A stretch of DNA of 64,000 nucleotides from positions 62,001 through 126,000 of the forward strand of contig JADJIH010000002.1 of the NCBI GenBank assembly GCA_016707115.1. Reading direction: 5' to 3'. Positions 25,391 to 33,177 of this stretch are shown here, piece by piece. The notes beneath the pieces were generated by a model. That model was not told the DNA's origin. It saw only the letters and a list, made by a program, of their open reading frames with translations, and did no database searches. The DNA is from Ignavibacteriales bacterium. Its GTDB lineage: Bacteria; Bacteroidota; Ignavibacteria; Ignavibacteriales; Ignavibacteriaceae. Position 1 is the stretch's first letter. Each line of letters starts with the position of its first letter. The translations under genes were made by a program, and so were the position numbers.

Positions 25391-26136
25391 TACCAGTCTT
25401 TATCCGTTTTTCTAACCTTAGCTTTAACTTTTCTTAACTGTTTCTGTAAATCTTTTTCATTATTCTTTAGTGCATCAAGAATGCGCTGAGCTTCATCCTT
25501 AGAAATTTTTTGTTCTTTTTGCTGCTGAGGCTGCTTTGTGTTATCCTGCTTTGCTTCCTGATCTTTGGGCTGCTGCTGTTGATCCTGTTTGTTCTGATCT
25601 TTGCTTTGTTGATCCTGATTTTGATTCTGCTTTTGCTGTTGATCTTGCTTATTCTGGTCGTTTTTATTCTGATCATTCTTATCTTGTTTGTTCTTATCCT
25701 TATTCTTCAACATTTCCAGAGCATAAGATAAATTATACTTTGTATCCTGATCATTTGGATTATACTTTAAAGCAGTTTTATAAGCTTCAACACTTTGTTC
25801 AATCTTGTTGGATTTGAGTAAAGAGTTGCCAACGTTATGAAATATTTTTGCACGACTTTCATTATCCTTAGCATTTTCAAAAGCACTCTGATATGATTTT
25901 ATAGCATCATCATATTTTTCTTGTTTATAGTATGTATTCCCAAGATTATAATTTGCCTCAAAACTTTTGGGTGAGCTTTCTACGACTTTTCTAAAATCAA
26001 CCTCAGCATCAGTATATTTTTTTTCGTCATACTTATCCACTCCCTCATTTAATGTACTTCTGTTGGATTGAGAAAATCCACAATTGACTAACAGTAGAAT
26101 TACAAATAGTGATAAATTTAATTTCATATAAATCAT
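25390..26136 (-). CDS. batC: BatC-like TPR protein with Gln/Lys/Asp-rich linker
   Basis: The 248-residue protein has a signal peptide, TPR repeats (about 28-150: VDKYDEKKYTDAEVDFRKVV, ANYNLGNTYYKQEKYDDAIKSYQ, FHNVGNSLLKSNKIEQSVEAYKTALKYNPND) and a low-complexity stretch of D/K/N/Q (about 160-215) before a basic C-terminus (KQLRKVKAKVRKTDKDW). This is the usual make-up of BatC. The ATG (26134-26136) overlaps the batB TGA as ATGA. An in-frame ATG three codons later is an alternative start. Confidence 0.85.
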   Translation of the reverse strand: MIYMKLNLSLFVILLLVNCGFSQSNRSTLNEGVDKYDEKKYTDAEVDFRKVVESSPKSFEANYNLGNTYYKQEKYDDAIKSYQSAFENAKDNESRAKIFHNVGNSLLKSNKIEQSVEAYKTALKYNPNDQDTKYNLSYALEMLKNKDKNKQDKNDQNKNDQNKQDQQQKQNQNQDQQSKDQNKQDQQQQPKDQEAKQDNTKQPQQQKEQKISKDEAQRILDALKNNEKDLQKQLRKVKAKVRKTDKDW

Positions 26137-27182
26137 TTTTCTTCTGCTTCTATTCCTAATTTTCTATTTAACTTTGTAAAAAATGGAGAACGTTTATCAC
26201 TTATAAATATCTCAATTATCAGCAACAAAATTGCCGGTATTAAAAAGTAATAAAATCGATCTTCGTAATCAGTAACTTTTTTTACACCAAATTCTGCTTG
26301 CTCAAGTTTAGATAAATCATTGTAAATCTTATCAAGATAATCTTCATAGTTATTGCCACGATAATATTTTCCATTTCCATTACTTGCAATTTCTTTAAGA
26401 ATACTTTCATTCAATTTTGTTAATACAGTTTGTCCTGAATTATCTTGCTTAAATCCTGCTTCGTTTCCACGGTTATCATAAACTGGAATTGGAACGCCAT
26501 CTGGCGAGCCTAAACCGATTGTATAGATTTTTATATCTTTGTCAGTAGCCTCTTCAACTGCGGCGTCAATATCACCTTCGTGATCTTCTCCATCTGTAAT
26601 TGCAATTATTGCTTTGTCTGTTGCAGCAGAGTCGAATGATTGGACAGCCATTGTAATTGCAGATGCAATTGCAGTTCCTGGTTGAGGAACAGAATTAAAA
26701 TCCACTGCTGATAAAAACAAATTTGCGGCTGAATAATCAGTAGTTAGTGGAAATTGAATGTAAGCATCACCAGAAAATATAATTAACCCTATTCTATCTC
26801 CGCGAAGTTTTTGTATAAGATTTGAAATCTGATATTTTGCTTTTTCTAATCGGTTTGGTTTGATATCTTCAGCGGCCATACTTCTTGAAACATCAAGCAA
26901 AATGTATACATCAATTCCAGTTTGTTTTACTTCCTGCATTTTTGTTCCAACCTGCGGGTTGGCAAAAGCAAGTATCAACAATGTTAAAGCAGTTAATATC
27001 AAACCAAATTTTAATTTAGATTTTGCACTGCTGAATGAATACATAATAGATTTATGTAAATCTTTATCGGCGAATTTTTCAAGCAGTCTTTTTCGGTTGC
27101 GATTGAATAAAATATATAAAACAATCAATACCGGAATTAACCATAAAGCAATTAAGTATTCTGGATTTGCAAATCTAAACAT
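26133..27182 (-). CDS. batB: BatB von Willebrand factor A domain membrane protein
   Basis: The 349-residue protein has two N-terminal transmembrane helices (about 8-26 and 56-72), a VWA domain (about 90-280) with MIDAS residues DVSRS and ITDGED, and a C-terminal transmembrane helix (FYYFLIPAILLLIIEIFI). The AEDIKPNRLEKAKYQI sequence is characteristic of BatA/BatB paralogues. The VWA domain would bind a metal and a partner protein. It overlaps batA by one base and batC by four. Confidence 0.9.
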   Translation of the reverse strand: MFRFANPEYLIALWLIPVLIVLYILFNRNRKRLLEKFADKDLHKSIMYSFSSAKSKLKFGLILTALTLLILAFANPQVGTKMQEVKQTGIDVYILLDVSRSMAAEDIKPNRLEKAKYQISNLIQKLRGDRIGLIIFSGDAYIQFPLTTDYSAANLFLSAVDFNSVPQPGTAIASAITMAVQSFDSAATDKAIIAITDGEDHEGDIDAAVEEATDKDIKIYTIGLGSPDGVPIPVYDNRGNEAGFKQDNSGQTVLTKLNESILKEIASNGNGKYYRGNNYEDYLDKIYNDLSKLEQAEFGVKKVTDYEDRFYYFLIPAILLLIIEIFISDKRSPFFTKLNRKLGIEAEEK

Positions 27183-28189
27183 TATGGCAGCTTCCTCAAT
27201 ATTGTTTTAGATGCAATCAGTTCCAGAAACAACAAAGCAAAACCAATTAATAACCAGGGAGCAAAAAGTTCCTGTGCGTTTCTAAAAGAAGTAATTTCAA
27301 TTTTAGTTTTTTCCATCTTATCAATTTTATTATATATCTCTTCTAATGCACGATTGTTAGTTGCACGGAAATATTCTCCGCCAGTTAAATTTGCAATCTT
27401 TTTCAAAATCACTTCATCAATTTCAACCGGAACCATTTGATATCTTGTACCAAATGGAGTTTGCACAGGATATGGAGCTTCACCACGAGTTCCAACACCA
27501 ATAGTATAAATCCTTATTCCAAATGTTGAAGCAATTTCAGCAGCAGAAATAGGATCAACTTCTCCGGCGTTGTTAACACCATCTGTTAATAAAATTATCA
27601 CACGACTTTCAGCATCGCTGTCTTTTAATCTATTAATTCCATTTGCAATTCCATTTCCAATTGCTGTTCCATCTTCAATCATTCCGGTTTTAATATCACT
27701 AAGAAGATTTCTTAAAACAGAATAATCAATAGTAAGCGGACATTGAGTAAATGCTTCACGAGAAAAAATCACTAAACCAATTCTATCAGTTGTTCTGCCT
27801 TTTACAAAATCATCAATAACATTTTTTGCAGCTTCCAATCTATTTGGTTTGAAATCTTCCGCAAGCATACTTCCGGAAATATCCAGCACCATTGAAATAT
27901 CAATTCCTTCCGCATTAACACTTTGTCCAGCAGAAAAATTTTGGGGTCTTGCTAAAGCAACAATTAAAAATCCTAAAGCTAACATTCGTAATGCAAAAGG
28001 TAGATGTCTTAATTTTTCCTTAAGAGTCGAGGGAATATTTTCAAATGCTTTCAAAGATGAATAAGAAATTGCTGCTTGTTTTTTTCTTCCTTTCCAAACA
28101 TACCAGGCCGTAAGTAAAGGAATAATTGCAAGAAAAAATAAAACCCATGAGTATGCAAAAGTTACGTTACTAAACATTTGCTTCCTCAT
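27182..28189 (-). CDS. batA: BatA von Willebrand factor A domain membrane protein
   Basis: The 335-residue protein has N-terminal membrane helices (about 11-28 and 62-80), a VWA domain with an intact MIDAS (DISGS, then LTDGVN) and a C-terminal helix (PWLLIGFALLFLELIA). It is a paralogue of the downstream batB, sharing the AEDFKPNRLEAAKNVI segment. BatA and BatB are predicted to form a complex with BatC-E at the inner membrane. The start overlaps the preceding gene by 20 bases. Confidence 0.9.
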   Translation of the reverse strand: MRKQMFSNVTFAYSWVLFFLAIIPLLTAWYVWKGRKKQAAISYSSLKAFENIPSTLKEKLRHLPFALRMLALGFLIVALARPQNFSAGQSVNAEGIDISMVLDISGSMLAEDFKPNRLEAAKNVIDDFVKGRTTDRIGLVIFSREAFTQCPLTIDYSVLRNLLSDIKTGMIEDGTAIGNGIANGINRLKDSDAESRVIILLTDGVNNAGEVDPISAAEIASTFGIRIYTIGVGTRGEAPYPVQTPFGTRYQMVPVEIDEVILKKIANLTGGEYFRATNNRALEEIYNKIDKMEKTKIEITSFRNAQELFAPWLLIGFALLFLELIASKTILRKLP

Positions 28190-29126
28190 TTACAGTTTTT
28201 AATTCTTCCTCTTTATCCAACTGTGCTGTTCTTTTAACAATATGCTTTGCTTGAGTCATCATTTCGTGGTTTACAATTTCAAGCGGAGTAAACTTAGCAA
28301 ACTTTACAAGATCAGCATTACTAAAGAACTGAGAAGTTATGTCTAAAACTTTTATTCCCAATGGATGCTTACTCAACAGATTTAATGATTCAGTTGTTGT
28401 ACGCTCAAGTGCTGGCAATCCAAATTGTTTTTCAAAATATTCACGAATGATATCAGTAATTCTTGAATGATAATCTTTTACAAATCCTTTTTGCCACAAT
28501 TGTTCTTTTTCTAACTCATCCAACTTTTTCAAAGCAAATTGATGTGAAAGAAGTTTTTCTTCTTTCTTAACTACAATTTCTTCTTTTTTCTTTTTGAAAT
28601 ATTTTCTATAAATAAAATAATAAACGATCACAGATATGATTGCAAACGCAATTAAAATGTAAATTAGGAATAAATAATCAAACAATTTTATTGGTGGTTT
28701 TATATCCTTTATCTCTTCCTGCACATTAACATCAAGCCTATGAACATTGAATGAAACAGGATTTGATAAAATAGTTTTTAAAGTTGAATCTCCTTTTGTT
28801 CTATATTCTACTTTAATTGGAGGAATTGTTACTAAAGCAGAATCAAATCTTGAAAGTAAACATAAATACTTTACAGTTTTTACACTTTCAGTTTCTTCTG
28901 GAGTTGGTCCGTTTATTCCGATTACATCAATATTTTTAAGTGAATCTCTAAAGAAAGGATTTATGATATAAACATTTTTATCCATTGTTATGATAAGTGA
29001 ATATTGAATCTGATCACCAATCATATAATCACTAGTATCTGTAGAAGCAGTTACGGTTATCTCTTGTGCAAAAATAGGAGATAAAAAGAATTGTAAAATC
29101 AGCAAAAAGAAAAATTTCTTTACCAT
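28170..29126 (-). CDS. Bat-operon membrane protein with N-terminal Ig-like domain, unknown function
   Basis: The 318-residue protein has a signal peptide (MVKKFFFLLILQFFLSPIFAQ), a beta-rich periplasmic domain (about 22-130, EITVTASTDTSDYMIGDQIQYSLIITMD, similar in style to the BatD ectodomain), one transmembrane helix (about 150-170, YLFLIYILIAFAIISVIVYYF) and a cytoplasmic helical part (about 190-300, RITDIIREYFEKQFGLPALERTT). The tail resembles the C-terminal part of BatD. Proteins in this position of Bat operons are commonly unnamed. It lies between the DUF58 and batA genes with overlaps on both sides. Confidence 0.8.
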   Translation of the reverse strand: MVKKFFFLLILQFFLSPIFAQEITVTASTDTSDYMIGDQIQYSLIITMDKNVYIINPFFRDSLKNIDVIGINGPTPEETESVKTVKYLCLLSRFDSALVTIPPIKVEYRTKGDSTLKTILSNPVSFNVHRLDVNVQEEIKDIKPPIKLFDYLFLIYILIAFAIISVIVYYFIYRKYFKKKKEEIVVKKEEKLLSHQFALKKLDELEKEQLWQKGFVKDYHSRITDIIREYFEKQFGLPALERTTTESLNLLSKHPLGIKVLDITSQFFSNADLVKFAKFTPLEIVNHEMMTQAKHIVKRTAQLDKEEELKTVNEEANV

Positions 29127-29995
29127 CGTTTCTCACGTCTTCTAAAAAACTGTACAAGCGGCTGAATGTAATTTGAACCAGTTGTTACTTCAATTTTATC
29201 AAGTCTGCTTTTAACAAAAATAGAATTGCGAAGTTTTTCTCTTTCCTTGCGATCAAATATCATTCGCTCACGAACTCTTCTACTGCTTGTATCGATCCAT
29301 CTTTCGGCACCTGTTTCTGCATCTGCAAGTTTTACTAATCCAATATTTGGAATTTCTTTTTCGCGTCTATCATCCAGCACAATTCCAATTAGATCGTGTT
29401 TTCTTCCAACAATTCTTAAAATCTTTTCGTAACCTTCATCCATAAAATCAGAAATCAAAAATGCAATAGATTTTTTCTTGATTGCATTGTTCATATACTC
29501 AAGTGCGCCGCGAATATTTGTTGATTTACCCTCTGGTTCAAATGAAAGAACCTCACGGATAATTCTTAAAACATGTTTCTTACCTTTTCTTGGTGGAACA
29601 AACTTTTCAATCTTATCCGTAAATAAAATCAATCCTACTTTATCATTATTCTTTAAAGCAGAAAATGCAAGAATAGCACTTAGTTCCGCAGCAATTCTTT
29701 GTTTGGTTTTAGAAACTGAACCGAACATTAATGAGCCGCTTAAATCCACCATAAGCATAACAGTAAGTTCGCGTTCCTCTTCAAATATTTTTATGTATGG
29801 ATGACCAAATCGAGCAGTTACGTTCCAATCAATATTTCTAATGTCATCACCATATTGATATTCGCGTACTTCAGAAAATTCCATTCCACGCCCTTTGAAC
29901 ACAGAATGATATTCACCTGAGAAAACCTGGTTAACAAGTCCTTTGGTGCGAATCTCAATTTGTCTAACTTGTTTTAAAAGTTCTTTAGTTAACAT
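29120..29995 (-). CDS. DUF58 (VWA-like) protein of Bat operon
   Basis: The 291-residue protein begins with QVRQIEIRTKGLVNQVFSGEYHSVFKGRGMEFSEVREYQYGDDIRNIDWNVTAR, the DUF58 signature, followed by a VWA-like fold with VDLSGSLMFG and LISDFMDEG. It has no signal peptide or membrane segment and is probably cytoplasmic. MoxR ATPases act with such proteins on clients; this pair is a general feature of MoxR/VWA systems. It ends in overlap with the next gene and starts two bases after moxR. Confidence 0.9.
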   Translation of the reverse strand: MLTKELLKQVRQIEIRTKGLVNQVFSGEYHSVFKGRGMEFSEVREYQYGDDIRNIDWNVTARFGHPYIKIFEEERELTVMLMVDLSGSLMFGSVSKTKQRIAAELSAILAFSALKNNDKVGLILFTDKIEKFVPPRKGKKHVLRIIREVLSFEPEGKSTNIRGALEYMNNAIKKKSIAFLISDFMDEGYEKILRIVGRKHDLIGIVLDDRREKEIPNIGLVKLADAETGAERWIDTSSRRVRERMIFDRKEREKLRNSIFVKSRLDKIEVTTGSNYIQPLVQFFRRREKRW

Positions 29996-29997
29996 CT

Positions 29998-30981
29998 TTA
30001 TGGAACAACAACTTTATTCAAAATTTCCTGTATAACATTTTCACTTGTTATTTCCTCGGCTTCAGCTTCATATGTTACAGCAACACGATGACGAAGCACA
30101 TCCAAACAAATTGCTCTAACATCTTCAGGAATTACATAACCTCTGCGTTTAATAAACGCCATAGCTTTTGCACCTAGTGCAAGGTTAATTGTTGCTCTTG
30201 GTGAGGCGCCATAACTAATTAGTTCTGCAAGATTATTTAATCCAAATAGTTTAGGATTACGAGTTGCAAATACTATATCTAAAATATACTTCTCAATTTT
30301 TTCATCGATATAAACTTCAGTTAGAAGATGTCTGGCTTTTAAAATTTCTTCTGGTGAGATGACAGGATTAACTTTTGTTTCAATCATACTGATGTTTTGG
30401 CGCATAATCGCTAACTCTTCAGCACGTTCAGGATAAGTGATTACAACCTTTAACATAAACCTATCAACCTGAGCCTCAGGTAAAGGATAAGTTCCTTCCT
30501 GCTCAATAGGATTTTGAGTAGCAAGAACTAAAAAGGGTTCTTCAAGTTTAAAGGTAGATTCACCAATTGTAACTTGTCTTTCCTGCATCGCTTCCAACAA
30601 AGCACTTTGTACTTTTGCTGGGGCACGATTTATTTCATCAGCAAGAATAAAGTTAGAAAAAATTGGACCTTTACGAATTAAAAAATTTCCATCTTTCTGA
30701 TTATAGATTTGTGTTCCAATCAAATCTGCAGGAAGTAAATCTGGAGTAAACTGAATTCTTTGAAACTTTGCTTTCATAGCTTGAGCTAAAGTTTTTATGG
30801 CAAGAGTTTTTGCAAGACCCGGAACACCTTCAAGCAATACGTGTCCGTTGCCAAGTAATCCAATTACAAGTCTTTCAACCATAACTTTTTGGCCAACAAT
30901 AACTTTACCGATTTCACTCATCAGTAAATCTATAAAAGCACTTTCGTTTTTTATCTTTTCATTTAATGCAACAATATCCAA
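29998..30981 (-). CDS. MoxR-type AAA+ ATPase
   Basis: The 327-residue protein has Walker A GVPGLAKT, Walker B LADEINRAP, sensor-like ATQNP and the MoxR stretch EAMQERQVTIG and LPEAQVDRFM. C-terminal ASPRATINLALGAKAMAFIKRRGYVIPEDV is the lid domain. MoxR ATPases are chaperone-like and act on partners with VWA domains; the DUF58 and BatA/B genes follow directly. It is the first gene of the operon, which is preceded by a promoter-like region at 31044-31075. Confidence 0.93.
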   Translation of the reverse strand: MDIVALNEKIKNESAFIDLLMSEIGKVIVGQKVMVERLVIGLLGNGHVLLEGVPGLAKTLAIKTLAQAMKAKFQRIQFTPDLLPADLIGTQIYNQKDGNFLIRKGPIFSNFILADEINRAPAKVQSALLEAMQERQVTIGESTFKLEEPFLVLATQNPIEQEGTYPLPEAQVDRFMLKVVITYPERAEELAIMRQNISMIETKVNPVISPEEILKARHLLTEVYIDEKIEKYILDIVFATRNPKLFGLNNLAELISYGASPRATINLALGAKAMAFIKRRGYVIPEDVRAICLDVLRHRVAVTYEAEAEEITSENVIQEILNKVVVP

Positions 30982-31043
30982 GGCGGAACCTCATTATTTA
31001 TTAAATACTAGAATTTTTAAATTTAATTTTGATTAGACGCCGC

Positions 31044-31075
31044 CAAACATATAAATGTTGCATTTTTTATGCAAG
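31044..31075 (-). promoter_or_regulatory. Promoter and palindrome upstream of the moxR-bat operon
   Basis: On the minus strand the -7 box TATGTTTG (31044-31051) is a perfect match and CTTG (31072-31075) sits 20 bases away as a one-mismatch -33 box. In the spacer, TTGCAT (31058-31063) and ATGCAA (31069-31074) make a 6-bp inverted repeat with 5-base loop that could be an operator. Start about 56 bases before moxR. Confidence 0.5.
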
Positions 31076-31102
31076 GAGTTTTTGCTGGAAGGAAACAAAA
31101 AA

Positions 31103-31122
31103 GGACGGCAATTACGCCGCCC
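31103..31122 (-). terminator. Intrinsic terminator after T9SS cargo gene
   Basis: On the minus strand GGGCGGC pairs with GCCGTCC (one G-T pair) around a 6-base loop, followed by six T residues (31097-31102). It lies between the frameshifted T9SS gene and the bat operon promoter. Confidence 0.8.
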
Positions 31123-31152
31123 TTGAATATTAAATAAAGTTAATATTTGAAA

Positions 31153-31647
31153 TTATTTTATAAGGATCATCTTTTTTGTTGATGTAAAAGATGGAGAATC
31201 TATTCTGTAGAAATAAACGCCGCTTGAAAGCTTGCTAGCATTAAAATCAACTGAATGATTTCCTGCAGCCATTTCACCATTTAACAATGATGCGACTTCC
31301 TGACCAATGCTGTTAAATATTTTCAAAGTAACATTTGTTTGCTCAGGAATACTGAATTTAATTGTTGTACTTGGGTTAAATGGATTTGGGTAGTTTTGTT
31401 CTAATGAGTAAACCAAAGGTATTCCATTCTCATCATCATCAACACCAACTGGAGTGTATAAATTGTACGAACTATAAGCATTAACTCCATTACTACTGGA
31501 CCATACTACTAAACTTGAATCTGTAGAATTGGTATTTATATAACCGGCCTTTGATCCGCCAAATCTTGTATCGCCTTTAAGGAGATCTGCAACCTGAATC
31601 GAGGTATTATAAGTTAATCCAGCAGTATTTGTTCTTCTATATCTCAT
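31153..31647 (-). CDS. C-terminal fragment of frameshifted T9SS cargo protein (sorting domain)
   Basis: This frame starts at an internal ATG and encodes the last 164 residues of a larger protein. It ends in a type A T9SS sorting domain: YSLEQNYPNPFNPSTTIKFSIP, then LKIFNSIGQEVASLLNGEMAAGNH, then SSGVYFYRIDSPSFTSTKKMILIK. Upstream, the same frame reads KNADGGFVFSWVNSDSTMRYRRTNTAG and joins the other fragment if one A is inserted in the A5 run at 31694-31698. Without the repair, the 464-residue N-terminal half would lose its export signal. It is probably not translated independently. Confidence 0.75.
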   Translation of the reverse strand: MRYRRTNTAGLTYNTSIQVADLLKGDTRFGGSKAGYINTNSTDSSLVVWSSSNGVNAYSSYNLYTPVGVDDDENGIPLVYSLEQNYPNPFNPSTTIKFSIPEQTNVTLKIFNSIGQEVASLLNGEMAAGNHSVDFNASKLSSGVYFYRIDSPSFTSTKKMILIK

Positions 31648-33038
31648 TGTACTATCAGAGTTGACCCAAGAAAAGACAAACCCACCGTCTGCATTTTTAC
31701 AGACTGCACATCAATTAACACAGGTGATTGGGCAGAAGTATATTCCGGATATGATGCTGTAAAATTGGTTAATGAATCCCCGCCCGTAACAGAATATTGA
31801 CATCTATAATCCCAATCCGGACCAAAAAATCTTCTGTATCCTATACAAATATTTGGATTATTTCCATTTGCAGCAATCTTTGCACTTAATACACTCTGAG
31901 TTTCAATCATTGTTAACCCTGTAGGTAATGTAGCAGCATAATCATCGGAAAAAGCTAAATATAATTTTTTGTCTGTATAAAAACCTTCATGGTTATATAC
32001 TGTATACAGTCTATTAGTATTTCCAACTCTTGTATAAGCAATATCCTGATACAAATAAGTAGATGAAGAATCTATTGAGTTCCAGTAAAAACCATTCAAA
32101 TTATTCGGGCTTCTATATGTGATATCAAAAGTAGTAAATGGAGCTGTAAGATAAGCATACCATAAAGATTTCTTTTTAAGTCCACCAGGCATTAGTGAAT
32201 CACGAGCAACTGATAAATATATATATACTGAACTACTGTATTGAGTATTATCACTAGTAATTTTGGGGTTATAAGTAGAAACACTATCATTAGTAGCCGT
32301 GCCTGCAGAATAGTGTGTGGAATTTACTATTCCAGTTACAATATTGAATTTAGCAATCTGGCTAAATGCATGTCCATTATAATTGTAACCTGCTACTGCA
32401 AAAACAAGAGTATCAGTTCCATTTGTGATGGCTTCAATATCCAATTCTCCAGCTCTGTAATCAACTGTTGTAGCAAATCCGTTATATGTTCCTTTTAGTA
32501 CCCAGTTTATACCGTTATCATAGGATGTATAAACTTTAAGCATATCCCCACCGCCACTAACAAATTCAGTTACTGCAGCAAAAATTACTGAAGTTCTATT
32601 GGAGCTGAAAGTGGCAACTGACCAAAAGGCACCACCCTCTACTGTAGAGCGAAAATAATTAGGTGCGTAAAATGGAGTTTCATTAGCAGTGAAATGTTGC
32701 TCGGTTTCTAACATACCTGCATCTACTGGATTAACATATCCATTACTAAGATACTTTATACCGTCAATTTCATTAAGCTGATCTTGAATTCTGGATGAAC
32801 TGATGAAATCATCATTTGTTCTTGCTTGATCAAGTTGAGTAAGTAAATTTTGTTTTTCTACACTATAATTGAATTCGGTTGGTCTTACCGATGTAAGAAT
32901 TGGATTCTCTGTTGAACCATTACCATTGGAAAAGAAGTATTGAACAGATTCATTACCACCTGGTTTATCCTGAGTAAAAGCAGGATAACTGGAAACTGCG
33001 ACTATAAAAAATGTAAAAAACACTATAAATTTTTTCAT
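31644..33038 (-). CDS. N-terminal fragment of frameshifted T9SS cargo protein, unknown function
   Basis: The frame encodes 464 residues with a signal peptide (MKKFIVFFTFFIVAVSSYPAFTQ) followed by beta-rich sequence of the sialidase/BNR-like kind (for example MLKVYTSYDNGINWVLKGTYNGF, KLYLAFSDDYAATLPTG). The last 21 residues (from MQTVGLSFLGS) are in the wrong frame. After the A5 run at 31694-31698, adding one A restores KNADGGFVFSWVNS and reaches the sorting domain, giving an intact protein of about 628 residues. No catalytic residues were recognised. The single homopolymer change may be a real mutation or a sequencing error. Confidence 0.75.
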   Translation of the reverse strand: MKKFIVFFTFFIVAVSSYPAFTQDKPGGNESVQYFFSNGNGSTENPILTSVRPTEFNYSVEKQNLLTQLDQARTNDDFISSSRIQDQLNEIDGIKYLSNGYVNPVDAGMLETEQHFTANETPFYAPNYFRSTVEGGAFWSVATFSSNRTSVIFAAVTEFVSGGGDMLKVYTSYDNGINWVLKGTYNGFATTVDYRAGELDIEAITNGTDTLVFAVAGYNYNGHAFSQIAKFNIVTGIVNSTHYSAGTATNDSVSTYNPKITSDNTQYSSSVYIYLSVARDSLMPGGLKKKSLWYAYLTAPFTTFDITYRSPNNLNGFYWNSIDSSSTYLYQDIAYTRVGNTNRLYTVYNHEGFYTDKKLYLAFSDDYAATLPTGLTMIETQSVLSAKIAANGNNPNICIGYRRFFGPDWDYRCQYSVTGGDSLTNFTASYPEYTSAQSPVLIDVQSVKMQTVGLSFLGSTLIVQ

Positions 33039-33177
33039 TATGCACCCTTAGATTTGTGAAACAGATTTAGTTAGTTTAGTATAAATTATTATTCGAAATT
33101 TATGCTCATAGGAAAATTTTAATTAGCTGGGCTAATTGATAATAAAAATAAAAATCATAACAAATAATGATTGTTAA

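Noticed and set aside
25510..25817. Long open frames opposite batC
   Set aside because: They arise from the antisense of the Gln/Lys/Asp-rich repeat region and have leucine/isoleucine-only composition; no ribosome site or context.
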